Source: Roseibium sediminis (GTDB lineage Bacteria > Pseudomonadota > Alphaproteobacteria > Rhizobiales > Stappiaceae). From it: a stretch of 64,000 nt of DNA. The stretch lies in NCBI RefSeq assembly GCF_008711325.1, contig NZ_VXDB01000002.1:186001-250000 (forward strand). Reading direction: 5' to 3'. This document shows positions 44,700 through 54,253 of the stretch, one piece after another. The notes beneath the pieces were generated by a model that was not told the origin of the DNA, made no database searches, and was given only the letters and a program-made list of their open reading frames with translations. How positions within the stretch are numbered: position 1 is the first letter of the stretch; the number at the start of each line of letters is the position of its first letter. The position numbers were made by a program, and so were the translations under genes.

Positions 44700-45075
44700 G
44701 CTGGTCCGAGTTCATGTTCGGTGCGGATGACGATGGGCGAGTACTTTGAAATAACGGCGCCCGGCACCCAGACTGGAAGGCCCAAGAGATATGGTTTTTA
44801 CTTACGTCCTAGAGGGTTGGCACGCAACCGTTAGAAAAACGTTTCCAGATAACGGACACTATTAATTGTGGGTTTCCCCGCTAGATTTGAAATCTTGCAA
44901 CAACGCATAGTCAAACCCCCTGAAAATTATCATTGTTGGCCGATATAGGTTCGGGGCTTTTCTTGTTCAATCGATTCTGGGTCGCTGTTCTTCTCACCAG
45001 CGATTGAAAGCCCCCGCCCCCACGCCTTTCCAGACGCTAGCACAGGCAGAAGACCGCGACAAACCTGAGATTCCG
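44700..45075. other. Intergenic region upstream of the mrp operon
   Basis: 376 bp between mrpA (minus) and the DUF2834 gene end. It presumably holds the mrp promoter near 44700-44900. No terminator, RNA or operator recognised with confidence. Confidence 0.5.
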
Positions 45076-45411
45076 TCAATATGGACTGCGACAATCTGTT
45101 CCGCTCCGAGTCTCTCTCAAATAAAGATAGAGCGGCAGGGCACAGGACAGTCCGACGGTAAAACCGGCAGGCAAGACCATCCACCACGTCCGCACGCCAA
45201 GATGTCTTGCATCCGCAAAAGACCAGACCCAGAAGACAAAAATCGAGATCAGAACATCAGCCGAAAATCCGCCTGCTGCTCCGTTTGCAAACAGAGACTG
45301 GAGGAACAGCGGCACATCCAGACCGTTTTCGGCGAAGAATCGGGAAAAGAAGACCCAGGGAATCACCGTCCCGACGATTGTCATGACGAGATAGAAAGTC
45401 TTGAGGGACAT
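45076..45411 (-). CDS. DUF2834 domain membrane protein
   Basis: 111 residues with three membrane helices. FYLVMTIVGTVIPWVFFSRF, FSADVLISIFVFWVWSFADA and the last hydrophobic stretch LPAGFTVGLSCALPLYLYLR match DUF2834. Small inner-membrane protein of unknown function. Start at the ATG at 45411, with an in-frame ATG at 45480 giving an atypical soluble extension. Divergent from the MFS gene. Confidence 0.87.
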   Translation of the reverse strand: MSLKTFYLVMTIVGTVIPWVFFSRFFAENGLDVPLFLQSLFANGAAGGFSADVLISIFVFWVWSFADARHLGVRTWWMVLPAGFTVGLSCALPLYLYLRETRSGTDCRSPY

Positions 45412-45568
45412 AGTGATGGTCCTTAGGCTGTGTGGGCGACTTGGAGATGCATTTCGCCAGGAAATGCTTTGATCACTCAAATTGATCGGATGGCGGGCAA
45501 AGTTTCATTGGTGCTGACAACGCACTCCTGCTAGCGCTAGTCTTGGCCGAAACTCAAGAGCTTCCTGC

Positions 45569-46813
45569 ATGTCAGCATCCGGAACACCCACTGATCCTTA
45601 CGCCCCCGACGGCACCTACGCCTGGTTTCGGCTGGCGATTTGCATCATCCTGTCCACAGTCGGTGGTGCAGGCATGTGGGCGATTGTCATCATCCTGCCC
45701 TCTGTGCAGGCGGATTTCGGCGTGGATCGTGCGGATGCCTCCCTGCCCTACACCATGACCATGCTGGGTTTTGCTGCCGGCAACTACCTGATCGGACGTC
45801 TGGTTGACCGGTTCGGGATCGTCTTGCCGGTTCTCCTGTCGGCGTTTTTTCTCGGCGCAGGTTTTGTGCTTGCTGCGCTCAGCCCCAACATTCTGCTCTT
45901 CACGCTGGCACAGGGCCTTCTGGTCGGTCTGGGTACGGGAGCAACTTTCGGCCCCCTGCTTGCCGATCTGTCCCACTGGTTCCAGCGCCATCGCGGCATT
46001 GCCGTCGCCTCGGCAGCGTGCGGCAATTATCTTGCAGGCGTGCTCTGGCCATCCTTCATCCAGTGGGGGTTCACCTTCACCGACTGGCGCACCACCTACA
46101 TGATGATTGGCGGGCTTTGCGTTGCGATCATGGTGCCGCTCACCTTCTTCCTGCTGCGCAAGCCGGACCACGATCTTTCCGGAGGCCATGCGTCTGTGCT
46201 TGGCCGGTTCGGTCAGCTGTCTCCGCAACTCAGTCCGGCGAAGCTGCAAATGCTTCTGGTTCTGGCCGGGCTCGGCTGTTGTGTCGCCATGTCCATGCCA
46301 CAGGTTCATATCGTCGCCTATTGCGTGGACCTTGGCTTCAACGTGGCGCAGGGCGCGGACATGATCGCACTCATGACCGGCTTTGGCGTGATCAGCCGCC
46401 TTGCCTCCGGTTATCTCGCCGACAGGATCGGCGGCATTCGGACCTTGCTGCTTGGCACCTTCTTACAGTGCGCAGCGCTGTTGCTGTTCATCCCCTTTGA
46501 CAGCCTTGGTTCGCTCTATGTGATCTCGATGATCTTTGGCCTCTCGCAAGGCGGCATCGTGCCGAGCTATGCGGTGATCGTGCGCGAGTATCTGCCCGCC
46601 CGGGAAGCCGGACAGCGCATTGGCCTTGTCATGATGTCCACCATCCTGGGCATGGCGCTTGGAGGCTGGCTGTCAGGCTGGATCTACGACCTGACCGGGT
46701 CCTACGACGCGGCGTTCATCAACGGCATCGCCTGGAACCTGATGAACATGGCCATTCTGGTGTTTATCCTGAGGAATGCGCGCGGACGCGGCGGTGAACC
46801 GGTTCCGGCTTGA
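45569..46813 (+). CDS. MFS transporter
   Basis: 414 residues with twelve membrane helices. The signature loop after helix 2 is GNYLIGRLVDRFGIVLP, and the matching motif in the second half is SGYLADRIGGIRTLLLG. The N-terminal region and the WFQRHRGIAVASAACGNYLAG segment recall monocarboxylate/oxalate-formate antiporter-like (OFA/MCT) families. Substrate unknown. Convergent with the cobalamin transporter operon, stops 9 bp apart. Confidence 0.92.
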   Translation: MSASGTPTDPYAPDGTYAWFRLAICIILSTVGGAGMWAIVIILPSVQADFGVDRADASLPYTMTMLGFAAGNYLIGRLVDRFGIVLPVLLSAFFLGAGFVLAALSPNILLFTLAQGLLVGLGTGATFGPLLADLSHWFQRHRGIAVASAACGNYLAGVLWPSFIQWGFTFTDWRTTYMMIGGLCVAIMVPLTFFLLRKPDHDLSGGHASVLGRFGQLSPQLSPAKLQMLLVLAGLGCCVAMSMPQVHIVAYCVDLGFNVAQGADMIALMTGFGVISRLASGYLADRIGGIRTLLLGTFLQCAALLLFIPFDSLGSLYVISMIFGLSQGGIVPSYAVIVREYLPAREAGQRIGLVMMSTILGMALGGWLSGWIYDLTGSYDAAFINGIAWNLMNMAILVFILRNARGRGGEPVPA

Positions 46814-46822
46814 AGGTTGGTA

Positions 46823-47911
46823 TTACCCCTGCCGTCGCAGCAGCCAGATGAAGAAGAGACCGCCGATCAGACCGGTGACGATACCGATGGGAATGTCTTC
46901 CGGTGCCATGAGCGTGCGCGAGAGAATGTCGGCCCAGATCAGGAAGATTGCGCCTGCCAGCATGCTTGCCGGGATGACGCGTGAATAGCTTCCGCCAACG
47001 AGAAACCGCACGATATGCGGGATCATCAGGCCAACAAAGCCGATCATGCCCGAAAAAGCCACCATGACGCCGGTGATCAGTGCCCCGACGACGAAAACCG
47101 TCAGACGGAACCGCGCCACCGGGATGCCAAGCGTGGAGGCTGTTTCGTCGCCAATGGTCATCGCGTTGAGATCCCCCCCCCGCAGCCATAGAAAGGCCGA
47201 GCAGAGCACAAGGACCACCGACGGATAGACCAGATGCTCCCATTGCGCGAGCCCCAGCCCGCCCAGCATCCAGAACACCACCGTGTGCGTCGCCCGCGGG
47301 TCTCCTAGGAAAATCAGCGTGTTGGCGAAGGCCATGATGATGAAGGAGACCGCCACACCGGCCAGCACGAGCCTGTCGGCGCTGGTGGCCGCTGCAAAGC
47401 GCGTGACGCACAAAACCAGCAGCGTCGCGCCAAGAGCCCCGACGAAGGCCATGAACGGCACCGTCAGAAGTCCGAGAAACAACCCGGTATGCATCAATGC
47501 CAAAATGGCCCCGAAGGCGCCGCCGGAGGAAATGCCCAACAGATGCGGATCGGCCAGCGGATTGCGGGTGACCGCTTGAAGCGCTGCCCCGACAACGGCC
47601 AGTCCTGCGCCGACAAGACCGGCCAGCAACACACGCGGAAAGCGGATATCCCACACAATGGCTTCGCGCCCTGTCGACCAGGCCACTTCCACTGTTCCTG
47701 GAAAAAGCTTGCTTGTGACAATGCCGATAACCGTATCCGCCGGCACCGACACAGCCCCGACCGAGACCGCCATCACGATGGAGGCCAGCAACAGACCGAA
47801 GCCGCCAACCATCGCCTGGCCGAAACCGGTGGGACGAATGGCGATCGCTCGCGCATCTGTCCGGCGCAGCTCGACCTCTTCGGTGTCGGTCCGGTCTGTC
47901 ATGAGTGTCAC
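46823..47911 (-). CDS. btuC: FecCD/BtuC-type ABC transporter permease (probable cobalamin or cobinamide uptake)
   Basis: 362 residues with about ten membrane helices of the BtuC/FecCD family. IRFPRVLLAGLVGAGLAVVG and QAVTRNPLADPHLLGISSGG are the diagnostic segments, and MIGFVGLMIPHIVRFLVGG is the cytoplasmic coupling region. The family also transports heme and siderophores; the cobalamin riboswitch heading the operon points to a corrinoid. Its start overlaps the binding-protein gene by 4 bp. Confidence 0.85.
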   Translation of the reverse strand: MTLMTDRTDTEEVELRRTDARAIAIRPTGFGQAMVGGFGLLLASIVMAVSVGAVSVPADTVIGIVTSKLFPGTVEVAWSTGREAIVWDIRFPRVLLAGLVGAGLAVVGAALQAVTRNPLADPHLLGISSGGAFGAILALMHTGLFLGLLTVPFMAFVGALGATLLVLCVTRFAAATSADRLVLAGVAVSFIIMAFANTLIFLGDPRATHTVVFWMLGGLGLAQWEHLVYPSVVLVLCSAFLWLRGGDLNAMTIGDETASTLGIPVARFRLTVFVVGALITGVMVAFSGMIGFVGLMIPHIVRFLVGGSYSRVIPASMLAGAIFLIWADILSRTLMAPEDIPIGIVTGLIGGLFFIWLLRRQG

Positions 47912-48843
47912 TCTCCCCAGAAGCCGTTGCCAAGCTTCTTTACGGCATCGATGTTGCGCGGCCCCGGAGTAGCCTCGGCATAGTCGAGCACCACGAAACG
48001 GTCGTTCTGTACGGCAGGAATATCAGCAAGGGCCGGGCTGGTCTTCAGAAAGTTGATCTTGTCTTGCGCAGTGACGCTGCCATAGTTGACGATTACAATG
48101 ACGTCCGGGTTGCGGTCGACCACGCTTTCCCAGTCTACCCGCGCCCAGCTTTTCTCGAAATCATCCATGATGTTGACGCCGCCGGCAGCCTCAATCAGCG
48201 CGGTCGGCATGGCATAGCGACCAGCCGTGAACGGCTTGTCCTCGCCGCTGTCGTATACGAAGACTTTCAAAGGCTCGCCGGTGATTTTGAGCCCTGAGGT
48301 AAATTCCTCAAGCTCCGCCCGATAGGCGGCCACAAGGCTTTGTGCCTGATCCTCGACGCGGAAGATCTTCCCGAGGTTGAGAAGGTCGTTATACATGTCG
48401 TCCATCGACACTTTCGGCTTCTCGCCAATGTGAATGCAGGACTCCGTCAACTCGTAGACCTTGATGCCGAACGGCTCCAGAGACTCCGGTGTGACTTCTC
48501 CGCCCACCTTCATTCCGTAGTTCCAGCCGGCGAACAGAAAATCGGCGTCCGCGCCAATCAGCACTTCCTTGGTCGGATATTTTTCGGAAAGCTCCGGTAA
48601 TTCCTCGACCGCTTCCCGCGCCTCTTCATCCAGGGTCTTCCAGCCGGACACACCGGTATAGCCGACCATGCGATCGCGCAGGCCAAGAATGAGCATCATC
48701 TCGGTGAGATTGGAATCGTTGGAGACCGCAGCCTTCGGCGCAGCATCAAACGTTACGGTCCTGTTGCAGCTTTTGATCTCGACGGAAGCTAGAGCGGACG
48801 TTGCAAGGAGGGAAAGGGCCAGAGAGGCCAGAAGGGATTTCAT
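47908..48843 (-). CDS. btuF: Periplasmic corrinoid/metal-chelate ABC binding protein (BtuF-like)
   Basis: 311 residues with a cleavable signal peptide (KSLLASLALSLLATSALA, then SVEIKS). The body is a class III binding protein: AAPKAAVSNDSNLTEMMLIL, GADADFLFAGWNYGM, VFVYDSGEDKPFTAGRYA, and NPDVIVIVNYGS. Ligand by operon context is cobalamin or cobinamide, although the family also binds ferric siderophores. Lies 18 bp after the ATPase gene. Confidence 0.86.
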   Translation of the reverse strand: MKSLLASLALSLLATSALASVEIKSCNRTVTFDAAPKAAVSNDSNLTEMMLILGLRDRMVGYTGVSGWKTLDEEAREAVEELPELSEKYPTKEVLIGADADFLFAGWNYGMKVGGEVTPESLEPFGIKVYELTESCIHIGEKPKVSMDDMYNDLLNLGKIFRVEDQAQSLVAAYRAELEEFTSGLKITGEPLKVFVYDSGEDKPFTAGRYAMPTALIEAAGGVNIMDDFEKSWARVDWESVVDRNPDVIVIVNYGSVTAQDKINFLKTSPALADIPAVQNDRFVVLDYAEATPGPRNIDAVKKLGNGFWGE

Positions 48844-48861
48844 GGTGTTCGTACCTTGGGA

Positions 48862-49631
<770 letters not shown>

Positions 49632-49635
<4 letters not shown>

Positions 49636-50012
49636 GCTCCGGGCCCCTTGATGGCTGGTATGCGGGCCAGAGCGGTCCGCCGCAATTTTCCGGGTCGGTC
49701 CTTCGATATGCACCACCCGTCTTCAATCTCGCGATATTGGTGCGCAAAGGTCAGGAGATCGGCGACATCCTCGTCCGGCGCCATGTCGCCAAAGAGATAG
49801 GTTGCCTTGCCCTCGGCACGAAAGGCCACCGTGCAGGATCTTGAACAGCCCGCCATGCACTCCGGTCCGGCAATCGAGAACGCTTGGCTTAGGGTCGCGT
49901 CCCTTGCCAGTGCGCCGCTCAGCTGATCAAGGAGTGCCTTGCCCGGACGCTCTTCGCTGCCCGCCTCTCGGCAGGTGGTGCAGACGATGATCGCATGGGA
50001 TTTACCGGTCAT
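49632..50012 (-). CDS. DUF1636 family metal-binding (ferredoxin-like) protein
   Basis: About 126 residues. The cysteine pattern is VCTTCREAG, and AGPECMAGCSRSCTVAF, the thioredoxin-like 2Fe-2S or metal-binding arrangement of DUF1636. ATGs at 50021 and 50012 are possible. The gene is first of the transporter block and is next to a small upstream ORF. Its family often lies beside cobalamin- or cobalt-related genes, fitting the riboswitch. Confidence 0.87.
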
Positions 50013-50190
50013 TGGCCGCATCCAGGTTGGTCAGGTTATGTAATGTTATTACATCACACAACTGATGCCTGTCCATGCCTTTTTCTGACCTGTCCGGAGC
50101 CATTGCACGGCCCGCGCGTATGCCAAGCGGCTTCAAAAGCTCGCGCATTTCTGAAAGTCGGGAGTTTCTGTACCCGTTTCCTCGTTTCAT
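50002..50190 (-). CDS. Possible 62-residue leader-encoded small protein
   Basis: Frame from an ATG at 50190 with a strong GGAGGGCGAT ribosome site, 135 bp downstream of the cobalamin riboswitch on the same transcript. The stop lies just past the DUF1636 start, so translation would be coupled. The product is basic and mostly helical (RNSRLSEMRELLKPLGIRAG) with one cysteine. A CCGC/GCGG pairing could mask the ribosome site. It may be a real protein or only a translational lead-in. Confidence 0.45.
   Translation of the reverse strand: MKRGNGYRNSRLSEMRELLKPLGIRAGRAMAPDRSEKGMDRHQLCDVITLHNLTNLDAANDR
50038..50054. promoter_or_regulatory. 17-bp palindrome upstream of DUF1636, possible metal-regulator operator
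   Basis: ATGTAATGTTATTACAT: inverted arms of 7 bp around GTT. AT-rich palindromes of this size are typical of Fur/Zur- or ArsR-type operators. It lies about 25 bp before the DUF1636 start, within the leader. No identified regulator. Confidence 0.35.
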
Positions 50191-50324
50191 ATCGCCCTCC
50201 GCGATTTGCGGGGCCATGAAAAGAAACCGGGTCTGGAGCAGAAGGGCGGACACTCGTCCGCGCTGTTGTCATAACCTGCGGCTTCTTGTCGGACACCCCG
50301 CCCGATTTGAAGTTCATCCGCTGA

Positions 50325-50485
50325 TGGCAGGTCTCCTGACTTGCGGGTCGCCATGCTGCCTGCGCCTTCCCGGGTCTCCTCCCAGTGGCCTTCCTGCAGG
50401 TGCACTCGCCGCTCACAGTTGCGGGGGCAGTCACGGATTTGGTGGCTGATGCCTACGCCTCACCGTGTTCCCTTTTAATGCCAGA
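50325..50485 (-). ncRNA. Cobalamin riboswitch, copy 1, upstream of the DUF1636-ABC operon
   Basis: On the minus strand, GGGAACACGGTGAGGCGTAG, then ACTGCCCCCGCAACTGTGAG, a GCC ACTGG-type core and GGGAAGGCGCAGGCAG, ending in the B12 box AGTCAGGAGACCTGCC. All conserved elements of the AdoCbl riboswitch are present. A 5-bp P1 (TGGCA with TGCCA) closes it. It should repress the downstream transporter when cobalamin is plentiful. Conserved parts sit at about 50327-50345 and 50410-50475. Confidence 0.95.
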
Positions 50486-50550
50486 GAGAAGCTTCTTTCT
50501 GACAACCATTGCGTCCTTTGTTCATGTCTTCGGAATCGCGGGATGTCAAT
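50327..50550. repeat. 224-bp duplication, left copy (riboswitch plus upstream flank)
   Basis: Aligns without gaps to 53131-53354 at a constant offset of 2804 bp with about 11 differences, i.e. about 95% identity. It includes the whole aptamer and about 65 bp upstream of it. Confidence 0.9.
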
Positions 50551-50809
50551 CTCTTCCACGCATTTATGACCGTTTCGCAAGGCTGCGCCCGAACCATGAA
50601 GGACCAAGCCGATCTTGCTCTCTTGATGAAGCTCGGCTTGGACTTGCAATTGACCTTATTGGCTCAAGAAACTGACCAGATGTTCATAAGACGAGCGAAT
50701 TGATTTTTAATTGCCAGTGACAATCGAAACTATCAAGCCACCGAATACCCATGGTGATTTTACGATCGATATACTGCAGGCAGTCTCGCTCCCTGCAAAG
50801 TAAGCCATC

Positions 50810-53059
50810 ATGACCGAAGCCCTCCCGATCTTCCACGAAGCTTCCATCTCCGGCATGCGAAAGGCAGGCACCGCCTTCAGATCATGGAATCGGTTAATCC
50901 GCTTCCTTGCGATGATTGCCCTCATATTGGCGGCAACACTTGCAAGCGCAGCATGGGCACAAGACAGCATCGATGGTCTTGCCGCGCAAAAGGCCGATGC
51001 AGACACCTACCTTACGCTCACGGATCAGCAGGTCAGACAAATCCTGCTCAACGAGATCAAGGAAAAGCGTGCCGACCAGCCTGAACAAAGCGCGGTCTTC
51101 AATCCTGCGAAAATCGCCCATTTCTTCAATTCGACGCTAGGAGACTTGTCGAAACATGGCCGCGAGATCTTTGGAGCCTACCAGGAACTGCCCGGAATCT
51201 TCTCGAGAGGCTTCGACGCCTTCAGCAAAGACCAGTCACCGGGATCGGGTGGACGGTTTGTTGTGGCGTTGTTCGTTTCACTCGCGATTGGCGGAATAGC
51301 GACAGTCGGGTTCTGGCGTTTTCTGGCGGCCGGAAACGGGCCAGTCTCCGAGCAACAGACACTTTTGCCCAGCGCCTTTGACAAGTTGTCCTTGCACGCC
51401 AGCGCCATCTTTCGGCAGATCCTGTCGATCTGTCTCTTTGCGGCGACGGCCTCCCTCATCTACTTCGTCTTCTTCGATGAAAGCGCAAAGAATAGGCTGG
51501 CATTTGTCTTCTACCTCGTGCCGATCTGTCTGTTCTGGTTCGCCACCGCCTTCCTGACCGCTTTCTATTCACCTGGAAATGAGCGGTTGCGGCTGCCATC
51601 CTTCACGAATGATCAGGCACTGAACCTTTTCGCCACAATGCTGATAGCTGTCGGGTTTGGTGCATTTGCGTTCTTCACCTGCGCCTTGATCAACACCCTT
51701 GGCGTTTCCGGTCCGGTACACGACCTTTTCCTCGTCACCGTTACCGGTATTGCAGCGCTGCTGATGTCGCTGTCATTTGCGCTGAACCGTGCGGCGATCG
51801 AGCAGGATCTGAACGTTGGCCCGTCGAGAAGCCGAAGCAGGTTCGCACGATACTGGGCAGGCTTTTTGATTGCACTTCCGCCACTCGTCTGGGCGCTGCT
51901 GGTCATCATGGAGCTGATCGGCGATGCGGTTCCTTATGGTGCCGGTTTACTCACGTTGCTTCTTGCCGGCGTCTATCCGCATATCGATGCTCTTCTTGTC
52001 CGCAGCGAACTCGACCTCCAACAGGACAAGGAACGCGGTTTTTCCTACGCCCTCATCAATACACTCCGTCCTTTGGGAGCAGCCCTGATTGCCATCGTGT
52101 TTCTGGCGTCTTGGCACCTGTTCGCCGTGGCCGGGCTTTCAGAAGACGATAACGGGTTGCGCCAGTACTGGAACACGCTGGTCAACAGCCTGTTTTACAT
52201 TCTCGTGGGCCTATCCCTCTGGAACTTCAGCAACATCTATATTTCTCAGCAAATCGAGAAAGAAGATGCCTTGAGCGGAAACGCGGACGATCTGGGCGAA
52301 ATGGAAATTGGCGGCACCGGGCTGTCCAGAACCCGAACGCTCCTTCCCCTCATAAAGCGCGCAATACAGGCACTGGTGATAGCCACGGTCTCCATGGCAA
52401 TCCTGACCGCTGCAGGTGTAGACATCGCTCCTGTCCTGGCTGGCGCAGGTGTTGTCGGCCTCGCCATCGGCTTCGGCTCGCAAACGCTGGTGCGTGACAT
52501 CGTTTCCGGGGCCTTTTTCCTCATCGATGACGCAGTCCGTATTGGCGAATATATCGACACCGGTTCGGTCAAGGGCGTTGTTGAACGGATGTCTGTCAGG
52601 TCACTGCAGCTTCGACATCACAGGGGCGCGGTTCATACAATTCCGTTTGGCGAAATCCAGACCCTGACGAATTACAGCCGCGATTGGGCGATTATGAAAC
52701 TCCGCTTCACGGTGCCGTTTGACACAGATCTGGAGAAAGTCCGCAAACTCCTCAAAAAGGCTGGTCAGGAACTGTCCGAAAAGGAAGATATCAAGGACGA
52801 TTTCCTTCAGCCCTTCAAGGCGCAAGGCGCGGTTGAGGCCAGCGACTACGGCTTTGTGATCAGCACAAAGTTCATGTCCAAACCGGGCAAACAGTTTGTC
52901 ATCCGCCGCCATGCCTTCGCCACCGTGCAGAAGGTCTTTGAAGCAAACGGCATCCAGTTCGCCCGCCCGACGATCAGTGTTTCTTCCAATTCAGCGAAAG
53001 ACGACCCCGAAACTGAAGGCGCCGCCGGGCTTTTGGCACACGCCAATGCAAGGAACTAG
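50810..53059 (+). CDS. MscS-type mechanosensitive ion channel, large
   Basis: 749 residues. A signal peptide or membrane anchor (about 28-50, ending AAWA) starts the protein, followed by a periplasmic region, roughly nine membrane helices, then the MscS pore (DIAPVLAGAGVVGLAIGFGS, followed by QTLVRDIVSGAFFLIDDAVR) and C-terminal domain (GVVERMSVRSLQLRHHRGAV, then HTIPFGEIQTLTNYSRDW). The pore helix glycines are intact. Long MscK/YbdG-like class. It opens to relieve turgor in osmotic downshock. It lies between two near-identical riboswitches pointing the other way. Confidence 0.92.
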   Translation: MTEALPIFHEASISGMRKAGTAFRSWNRLIRFLAMIALILAATLASAAWAQDSIDGLAAQKADADTYLTLTDQQVRQILLNEIKEKRADQPEQSAVFNPAKIAHFFNSTLGDLSKHGREIFGAYQELPGIFSRGFDAFSKDQSPGSGGRFVVALFVSLAIGGIATVGFWRFLAAGNGPVSEQQTLLPSAFDKLSLHASAIFRQILSICLFAATASLIYFVFFDESAKNRLAFVFYLVPICLFWFATAFLTAFYSPGNERLRLPSFTNDQALNLFATMLIAVGFGAFAFFTCALINTLGVSGPVHDLFLVTVTGIAALLMSLSFALNRAAIEQDLNVGPSRSRSRFARYWAGFLIALPPLVWALLVIMELIGDAVPYGAGLLTLLLAGVYPHIDALLVRSELDLQQDKERGFSYALINTLRPLGAALIAIVFLASWHLFAVAGLSEDDNGLRQYWNTLVNSLFYILVGLSLWNFSNIYISQQIEKEDALSGNADDLGEMEIGGTGLSRTRTLLPLIKRAIQALVIATVSMAILTAAGVDIAPVLAGAGVVGLAIGFGSQTLVRDIVSGAFFLIDDAVRIGEYIDTGSVKGVVERMSVRSLQLRHHRGAVHTIPFGEIQTLTNYSRDWAIMKLRFTVPFDTDLEKVRKLLKKAGQELSEKEDIKDDFLQPFKAQGAVEASDYGFVISTKFMSKPGKQFVIRRHAFATVQKVFEANGIQFARPTISVSSNSAKDDPETEGAAGLLAHANARN

Positions 53060-53128
53060 ATCGGGACGTATTTTTGCCGAAGCGGCTCTTCGCAGAATAC
53101 CCCACGCGATCTGACACTTTCGCGCAGA

Positions 53129-53289
53129 TTGCAGGTCTTCTGACTTGCGGGTCGCCATGCTGCCTGCGCCTTCGCGGGTCTCCTCACCGTGGCCTTCCTG
53201 CAGGTGCACTCGCCGCTCACAATTGCGGGGGCAGTCACGGATTTGGTGGCTGATGCCTACGCCTCACCGTGTTCCCTTTTAATGCCAGA
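53129..53289 (-). ncRNA. Orphan cobalamin riboswitch, copy 2, antisense to the MscS gene end
   Basis: Nearly identical to copy 1. All conserved core segments (GGTGAGGCGTAGGCATCAGC, CTGCCCCCGCAATTGTGAGC) and the B12 box (AGTCAGAAGACCTGC) remain. The closing P1 is weaker, TGGCA facing TGCAA. No minus-strand gene follows: the next 70 bp run into the 3' end of the MscS gene, so a transcript through this element would be antisense to that gene. Confidence 0.9.
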
Positions 53290-53354
53290 GAGAAGCTTCT
53301 TTCTGACAACCATTGCGTCCCCTGTTCATGTCTGTGGAAGCGCGGGATGCCAAT
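53131..53354. repeat. 224-bp duplication, right copy
   Basis: Copy of 50327-50550 with about 11 substitutions and no indel. Same orientation as the left copy. No transposase or terminal inverted repeats flank either copy. Confidence 0.9.
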
Positions 53355-53453
53355 CAGCAAGGCTGATCGAGGAATCAGGCTGCGGGAATGAGCCTCCGTC
53401 AACTCTGCGAATTCAAGAAATATGCGGTTTTCGCCCCCTGCGACCAACTGGCG

Positions 53454-54014
53454 TCAGTCAAAGCTTATGGCATCTGTACCGAAAGGAGGATTGAACTTAC
53501 ATGTCGTCCAATTTTTCTTACGGACAATTCCCTTCATCACGTGTTTGAAGTTTTCTGGTACAAATTCATCTTTCATATAAGCGAGCGGCTGAAGGGGTAT
53601 TGTGTTCGCCTGTAGATGCCTCCACTGGTACGCTGACAAAACGTCTCCATCGCCAGAAATCAGCCTCCCAGTTTCTTGGTCAAAACCTGCGGTCGATAAT
53701 GACTTAAGGCTATTCGCATATTGCCGCATAGCATAGTCGGCACAATTTACTCTCTGTAGATATTTGACCTCAGAGGTCCATCGGAACGGATCTTGAAGCC
53801 ATGTATAAGTAGCACGTCTTCGCTTATACGATTCTTCTTTGTTACTATCTTGTTCTGGTCTGGCCGCCTCCACATTCTTGAAACTCGCCTCCACGACCTT
53901 AGTTGGACGAGAGTATTCTGAACTTTGTGAAGGATACAAAACCTTGAAAGACAAAAAGCCAACACCCAAACCAAGCAAAGGTAAAAAAAGAAAATCAACT
54001 AGCTTTTGCAACAC
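53454..54014 (-). CDS. AT-rich hypothetical membrane-anchored protein
   Basis: 186 residues from a GTG start preceded by GGGGGG. A short N-terminal membrane helix (FLFLPLLGLGVGFLSFKVLY), a low-complexity linker, then a globular part with YTWLQDPFRWTSEVKYLQRV and NCADYAMRQYANSLKSLSTA that resembles a surface-adhesin-like fold of unknown function. Codon use is AT-rich compared with its neighbours, suggesting recent acquisition. It faces the orphan riboswitch, which lies downstream of its stop. Confidence 0.7.
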   Translation of the reverse strand: MLQKLVDFLFLPLLGLGVGFLSFKVLYPSQSSEYSRPTKVVEASFKNVEAARPEQDSNKEESYKRRRATYTWLQDPFRWTSEVKYLQRVNCADYAMRQYANSLKSLSTAGFDQETGRLISGDGDVLSAYQWRHLQANTIPLQPLAYMKDEFVPENFKHVMKGIVRKKNWTTCKFNPPFGTDAISFD

Positions 54015-54253
54015 TACCCCCCAGCCCTGGACAATATCGACACAAAGTATTTTGACACTGGCTAAAATACCATTTCATCTTCACATACTTCCTTTTCGTA
54101 ACTAATTAGGAAACACGACCCGCGCGGTGGTGCTTCCACCCCTCACCTGACAAAAATAACGGTGACAAATGGCGTCGGGCGGCTCGAGGCCTGATGGTTT
54201 TCCCTTTTGGTCAGAGTAAGTTGCGCAGGATCTAGAACCGTGTGGCGAGCATT

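Noticed and set aside
50327-53354. The riboswitch duplicates as ends of a composite transposon carrying the MscS gene
   Set aside because: The copies are direct repeats without terminal inverted repeats, and there is no transposase between or beside them.
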